From: Candidatus Melainabacteria bacterium
Lineage (GTDB): Bacteria > Cyanobacteriota > Vampirovibrionia > Obscuribacterales > Obscuribacteraceae
Assembly: GCA_003153555.1 (NCBI GenBank)
Contig: PLZS01000089.1
Location: 6,173 to 52,121, forward strand
Reading direction: 5' to 3'
Length of the DNA stretch: 45,949 nt
Shown in pieces: positions 41,908 to 45,949 of this stretch (positions within the stretch are counted from its first letter, which is position 1; every line of letters begins with the position of its first letter). The notes under the pieces were generated by a model, which ran no database searches, was not told where the DNA came from, and was given only the letters and a program-made list of their open reading frames with translations. The translations under genes were made by a program, and so were the position numbers.

Positions 41908-42696
41908 GTGAAGAGGAAAATACTAGTAATTTATGCGCATCCTGAGCCGACCTCGCTTACTTGTCAGCTGGTGCATGTAACCGTCCAGACGCTGGAAAAA
42001 AGAGGACACACGGTTATTCACTCGGATCTTTATGGCATGCGCTGGAAAGCCGTTTTTGACGAGTACGATTTTCCCAGTCGCATTGATAAACAACGTCTCT
42101 CTTTCATAGCGGAGTCGGCTAACGCCTACTCGACTGGACGGCAGACTGCAGATGTTGCAGAAGAACAGGCCAAATTGAGGAGCGCGGACGCTGTTATTTT
42201 GCAGTTTCCGCTTTGGTGGTTTGGTGTGCCAGCCATATTGAAGGGCTGGATTGAGCGGGTCTATGCGTATGGATTTGGTTACGGCTACAGAAACGAGGGG
42301 AACCGTTATCGATATGGAGAGGGTGCTCTAAAAGGAAAAAGGGCCTTAGTGTCGGTTCTTGTTGGTGGACCAGAAGCGGATTATGGGTCTCGCGGCATTA
42401 ACGGACCGATAGACCAACTTCTGTTTCCACTCACTCACGGAGCCCTGTTCTACTCAGGACTGGAGGTGCTTCCCACTCATACTGTTTATGGAACGGCTCG
42501 CATTTCATCCTCGGAAGATGTAGAAGCTATCAAGGGTGATTGGCGTAATCGCGTTCTACGACTATTTGAGGACGTTCCCATTCCCTTCCGGCAACAAAAT
42601 GGCGGCGACTATCCAGATCAACATGCTCTCGGAGATCATGTGGCGCAGGGTCTCAGCGGATTGTTGGCTCATGTAAATGAGGATACACAAGTCTGA
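41908..42696 (+). CDS. NAD(P)H dehydrogenase (quinone)/flavodoxin-fold reductase
   Basis: 262 residues from GTG 41908 with AAGGAG 12 nt upstream. Flavodoxin_2 fold: MKRKILVIYAHPEPTSLTCQ (FMN/FAD phosphate loop), ADAVILQFPLWWFGVPAILK, GWIERVYAYGFGYGY, and KGKRALVSVLVGGPEADYGS. This matches NQO1/MdaB/KefF-type enzymes, which reduce quinones by two electrons and thus prevent redox cycling. It is the second quinone-type reductase in the region after the truncated one at 35571. Confidence 0.88.
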   Translation: MKRKILVIYAHPEPTSLTCQLVHVTVQTLEKRGHTVIHSDLYGMRWKAVFDEYDFPSRIDKQRLSFIAESANAYSTGRQTADVAEEQAKLRSADAVILQFPLWWFGVPAILKGWIERVYAYGFGYGYRNEGNRYRYGEGALKGKRALVSVLVGGPEADYGSRGINGPIDQLLFPLTHGALFYSGLEVLPTHTVYGTARISSSEDVEAIKGDWRNRVLRLFEDVPIPFRQQNGGDYPDQHALGDHVAQGLSGLLAHVNEDTQV

Positions 42697-42888
42697 TGGG
42701 AGCGGGTCTGTTCAAAAAAATTTGACGAAATTCTCATTTCTTTCATTGGCTCTGGAAACAACAGGTTACATTGATGGCGTAACAGTTTTCACTAGTTGGA
42801 TCGCTGTCAAATTTTTACAAACATAATGCGTCCTAGATTGGTTCTCTTCCATTCATGCGATCCCCTTTCACGTCATGGCATCGACGAC

Positions 42889-43377
42889 TTACGTTTGATT
42901 TGCGCATGCATCACGAAGCTTTAAAAGATGCTTGTTTGGCGATAAGCTGAAGCCAAGTCTTTCGTACAGTTCCACGGCTTGGCAATTTTGAGGCGAGACT
43001 TGAAGGGAGAGACCTCGAGCTGAATCTTTATATTCTATTTCTAGCCATGTGAAGAATGAACTTCCCACCCCCCGATTTCGAGACGCAGGGCTGATATATA
43101 GCTCATCGATCTCGATTACATCACCACCATATTCATTGCTCCAAAAAAAGATGATGATGGCGTAGCCGATGAGGTCAGTCCCCTCAAGAATAGATATCAG
43201 GCTACCTTTGTCCGGTTTTCTCTCAAACTCCGCCATAGTCAGCTTGATACTCGGCGGACGACTCGTAGTCTTAGAGTCCGAATTCGGGTCTTCTGCATAC
43301 AGGCAGACAGTAAATGTCTGCAAAATATCGAGTTGACTCCAAGTTGACTTTATGAAAGTGATTTGGTCATGTGGCAT
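42889..43377 (-). CDS. GNAT-family N-acetyltransferase
   Basis: 162 residues from ATG 43377 (GGAAG 8 nt upstream); the frame is open further to 43443 without RBS. The GNAT core is clear: DLIGYAIIIFFWSNEYGGD (beta4), IEIDELYISPASRNRGVGSS with the acetyl-CoA loop RNRGVG, then LSLQVSPQNCQAVELYERLG. The substrate cannot be told. The gene stands alone on the minus strand. Confidence 0.88.
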   Translation of the reverse strand: MPHDQITFIKSTWSQLDILQTFTVCLYAEDPNSDSKTTSRPPSIKLTMAEFERKPDKGSLISILEGTDLIGYAIIIFFWSNEYGGDVIEIDELYISPASRNRGVGSSFFTWLEIEYKDSARGLSLQVSPQNCQAVELYERLGFSLSPNKHLLKLRDACANQT

Positions 43378-44194
43378 CAAAATTCTTCCAATTTTTCTTA
43401 TATGATAGGTGCACAAGTTGACATCAGCCCCTTTTGTAGGCACTCACACTCGATCACCGGCACCTGGCCAATCAAATGGCGCAGAAGAATCTTTAGCGGA
43501 GACGGGCGTACTGTTGTACAGCAAGACTGCACAGAGTCCAACGAGAAAACGTATTTTTTTCCTTTTTAGCATCTTGCATTCATTATGCACTTCACGACTG
43601 CCTGGCTCAGCGCCATTGTACCGAGATTTCTTGGATAAGCACCAGGGCTCTTAGCCGATATGCAATTCGCGGCTGCTGACTGCAAGAACTAGTTTTTACC
43701 CGCTTTCCAAGAACAAAATGGCTGGATTTCGCACGAACCGTTGCCACACCCCACTGTGCCTGGTTAGCGAGAGATCAATATTTGGGCGGTTGACACATTT
43801 CACAAGGCATCCTCAAATCCGACACTTACGATGATTCTTGAACTCCAGCATGACATACAACGCCGCTACTGTCTGCACCTCAGTTATAAGCAGTCTTGTT
43901 GCGTGTCCCAGCACAAGTGAGACTGACGTTTTAACGAGAGCTTGATTTTAAAATTCTTCCGAGTTCTCCCACCACTGGTCAATTCAAGGGTCCGTTCGAT
44001 ATTGCATATACTGGTTCAAGATTCACTAAGAACGCCATTACGGGTGGTGACTCTCCTTTAAAGTCGAACGGTTGTGCCAGGCGGCGAAGAAATTCTGGTT
44101 GCCGCTCAAAGTTTGCTAACAAATAACATGATTGCCAGCTCGATTTGCTTAGACGCAATAGAATACGGATGCCGACCCGAACACCGGAGCCGTT
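43378..44194. other. Intergenic region without a supported gene
   Basis: Short frames exist on both strands, but none has an RBS and plausible composition. A minus-strand reading at 43979-44160 (NFERQPEFLRRLAQPFDFKG) looks somewhat protein-like and could be a gene remnant. Confidence 0.4.
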
Positions 44195-44929
44195 ATGATA
44201 CGAAAGTCCAGTGCGCTTTTGAGATTGCTGGGGTTTGATGAAGATCTCCGCCGGCTCTTGGCGGGCGCCCAACCTATCAATAATCGTGTGCCTCCTGAGA
44301 GTTTCCAGCTAAGTTTATTTCCGGCACCTGTTGATCATCTGATTGGAGTTGATGAGGTTGGCAGAGGTTGCCTTGCTGGTCCAGTTGTTGCAGGTGCCGT
44401 GTCCTTTCCGACGTTGGACTGGACTGAAGGCCTAAACAAGCAACTTGATCGATTGAATGATTCGAAGCAAGTGACAGTTGCTGTTCGCAACAAGTTGTCC
44501 GAATCGATAATCGCCAACGCGATATGGGCTGTAGGCGAAGCCTCGGTGGCAGAAATTGATTTGTTTGGTATTACAAAGGCAACTGAGCTGGCCATGGAAA
44601 GAGCGGTCGAGAAAGTGGTGGAGAAACTGCCAAACAAAAGTGTTGTCGTTGTTGTCGATGGCCGCAAAAAACTATCGGAGCTGCCGCTCCGCCAAGTGGC
44701 GATTTTGAGCGCCGATGCCAAATCTGCCAGTGTGGCGGCAGCCTCGATAGTGGCCAAAGTGCATCGCGACAAAATTATAACTGCCTTGGCTACGGACTAT
44801 CCTGAGTACGGCTGGCAGATCAATAAAGGCTATCCATCGCCTGCTCATCTGCGTGCCTTGGCTATGCACGGCGTGTCGCAAATGCACCGAGCTGGGTATG
44901 GTGCGGCCGCGATCGCGACTCTGAAGTAA
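44195..44929 (+). CDS. rnhB: Ribonuclease HII
   Basis: 244 residues. The N-terminal ~48 residues are an extension; the enzyme starts at LIGVDEVGRGCLAGPVVAGA with catalytic Asp53 and Glu54. NDSKQVT is the second family motif, and DAKSASVAAASIVAKVHRDK supplies the third acidic residue and substrate loop. YGWQINKGYPSPAHLRAL closes the fold. It removes ribonucleotides and RNA primers from RNA-DNA hybrids. The RBS is weak, so the exact start is uncertain. This is a chromosomal-type housekeeping gene. Confidence 0.95.
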   Translation: MIRKSSALLRLLGFDEDLRRLLAGAQPINNRVPPESFQLSLFPAPVDHLIGVDEVGRGCLAGPVVAGAVSFPTLDWTEGLNKQLDRLNDSKQVTVAVRNKLSESIIANAIWAVGEASVAEIDLFGITKATELAMERAVEKVVEKLPNKSVVVVVDGRKKLSELPLRQVAILSADAKSASVAAASIVAKVHRDKIITALATDYPEYGWQINKGYPSPAHLRALAMHGVSQMHRAGYGAAAIATLK

Positions 44930-44971
44930 TGAACCCGAAAGGCGAAAAACTAGAGATAAAACTTCGTATCA

Positions 44972-45187
44972 CTAGTTTCCATTTGGCTCAGGCGTGATGG
45001 ATAAGGCCGAGCTGATCTGACAAAATTCATACACATCAACGTTTGTCAGCTGACCCCATTCGAGATTGGCGATGGTGCGCGGACTTACACCTGCAAGTTT
45101 GGCTAATGATGAGGCGCTAAAGCCCAGGCGCAAGCGACGTTTGCGAACAAGGTCGGACAATCTACGCAAATAGTCGACATCGTCCAT
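44972..45187 (-). CDS. XRE-family helix-turn-helix protein
   Basis: 71 residues, a single HTH_3 domain: LSDLVRKRRLRLGFSASSLA, KLAGVSPRTIANLEWGQ, DVYEFCQISSAL. The length suits a minimal Cro/C.-type regulator. It is convergent with rnhB and stands alone, so its target is not evident. A Shine-Dalgarno-like GGGA lies upstream of ATG 45187. Confidence 0.82.
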   Translation of the reverse strand: MDDVDYLRRLSDLVRKRRLRLGFSASSLAKLAGVSPRTIANLEWGQLTNVDVYEFCQISSALSITPEPNGN

Positions 45188-45436
45188 TTGATTACTATCC
45201 CACAGATAGCGTACAGCGCCATCAATTGCAATTTTACTTCGTGCGTTCGCGGAAGCGCGCTACGCTCCAAGAAAAATCGGAACCCAAAGTCTCGACGAAT
45301 CACGAAGGTTTACAAAACGCTCCGAAATCATCGGTGGACTCTACTTTCTGCCACTCTTGATGCCGGTATTAAGCTCACGCAAGGCTAGAATTACATCATT
45401 TGACTGAGCACAAATACAAATGCTAGTATTTTTTTG

Positions 45437-45473
45437 CAGTTGCGCAATTTCAAGATTCTGCAACTGTTTTTTT
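45437..45473 (+). terminator. Hairpin with T tract upstream of DUF2934 gene
   Basis: CAGTTGC and GCAACTG pair over 7 bp with a 16-nt loop, followed by seven T. No intact plus-strand gene precedes it, so it may act as a leader attenuator of the next gene, 66 nt downstream. Confidence 0.5.
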
Positions 45474-45538
45474 ACTGCTAACCCGATTTGTCGAAACTAC
45501 ACATGCGGCGACACCAATCGCCGACACAAGGATAGATT

Positions 45539-45733
45539 ATGAATATCTCTCAAAAGAAATCTAAGGTCACCAAAATAAATGCACGACACGTTGCGTTGAA
45601 AGTAGAAAAGCCGATTGAACAGCCATCAGTAGCTGTTTTGGCGTATCAATTTTGGTTGGAGGAAGGACGTCATGGCGACGATCTAACCCATTGGCTGCGA
45701 GCCGAACAACAGATCAAGAATGCTCTGAACTGA
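45539..45733 (+). CDS. DUF2934-like small protein
   Basis: 64 residues. The core VAVLAYQFWLEEGRHGDDLT followed by HWLRAEQQI matches the DUF2934 pattern (AYxLWEREGRPEGRDLEHWLRAE). The N-terminus is basic (NISQKKSKVTKINARH). AAGGATAG lies before the ATG. The family is small and soluble and often occurs in environmental bacteria; its function is not established. Confidence 0.8.
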   Translation: MNISQKKSKVTKINARHVALKVEKPIEQPSVAVLAYQFWLEEGRHGDDLTHWLRAEQQIKNALN

Positions 45734-45949
45734 ACAGATTCGGTGGCACCGCAAACGTTTTTTTCGACAAAAGCGGCTATCCTGCTCCAAATAATTTAGA
45801 CAAAAAGCCTACATGTTTTGGCTGAGACAGCGTTTTTGCGAGGCTTACCCTGAGAACGCGACCTTTAAACTGGGCATTGTCTAGAGCTGAAATTCCTGTT
45901 CCTGTTGTTTGCGATCGGCCATTGTTGTTTGTGGCAATCTAAAAGTGAG
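45734..45949. other. Right end of window, nothing identified
   Basis: 216 nt with no ORF or notable structure. Confidence 0.4.

Noticed and set aside
43979..44272. 97-codon minus-strand ORF overlapping the start of rnhB
   Set aside because: Starts with TTG inside rnhB and has no RBS; the part outside rnhB looks slightly protein-like, so a remnant is possible, but this is not enough for a gene call.

Overview
The window looks like accessory DNA from a Melainabacteria-type bacterium (Candidatus Obscuribacterales or a close relative). This is an inference from the style of the tetratricopeptide proteins, small secreted proteins and RHS/TonB-C-like exported proteins; no rRNA or other phylogenetic marker is present. 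About half of the window looks like a mobilizable element (integrated or plasmid). The rest is remnant-rich accessory DNA with a few housekeeping-type genes (HU, rnhB).

Layout. 1-2150: end of a TPR protein, then a minus-strand zincin toxin gene coupled to a small acidic gene (possible toxin/immunity pair). 2298-5007: plus-strand small Cys protein, RadC-type JAB protein, ECF sigma factor, a short secreted repeat protein and a decayed secreted-protein gene. 5016-9230: the most unusual part. It holds three tandem 145-bp repeats, then four copies (A-D) of a conserved ~315-nt hairpin-rich element. Each copy sits just upstream of a different tiny gene with its own terminator. An ssb gene lies between copies A and B, and 35-bp repeats lie at the edges. 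9280-9590: hairpin-dense region with an IncP/MOBP-like nic core on the minus strand (candidate oriT). 9590-16439: one operon-like run of RHH accessory protein, relaxase, type IV coupling ATPase, DnaJ-like membrane protein, small membrane protein and secreted TPR-like protein.

How it fits together. If the nic reading is right, the transferred strand is the minus strand, led by the region to the left. Genes A-D and ssb would then be leading-region genes, all pointing at oriT with the transferred strand as template. The four structured elements would be good candidates for single-strand promoters, like Frpo of the F plasmid. Copy C carries an inversion of the hairpin core, and one stem shows a compensatory base-pair change, so fold rather than primary sequence seems to be conserved.

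16940-18971: 225-bp tandem repeats fused to a 5'-truncated Tn3-family transposase. 20412-23118: two copies of a leader module (hairpin, Arg-rich 18-26 aa ORF, more hairpins), one before a secreted zincin and one before a surface-protein operon. 23119-32260: beta-helix-like surface protein, short YD-repeat protein, a 1929-aa RHS/YD protein with a transglutaminase-like domain, and a downstream unknown protein. 32369-37795: recombinase remnant, two TPR genes, a small two-gene unit, a truncated response regulator/kinase, a truncated quinone oxidoreductase with a TetR regulator and matching operators, HU, and a frameshifted thioredoxin. 38334-39710: intact IS701-family element with CTAG target duplication. 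39894-45733: AraC regulator divergent from a carboxymuconolactone decarboxylase-like gene, flavodoxin-fold oxidoreductase, GNAT acetyltransferase, rnhB, XRE regulator and a DUF2934 protein.
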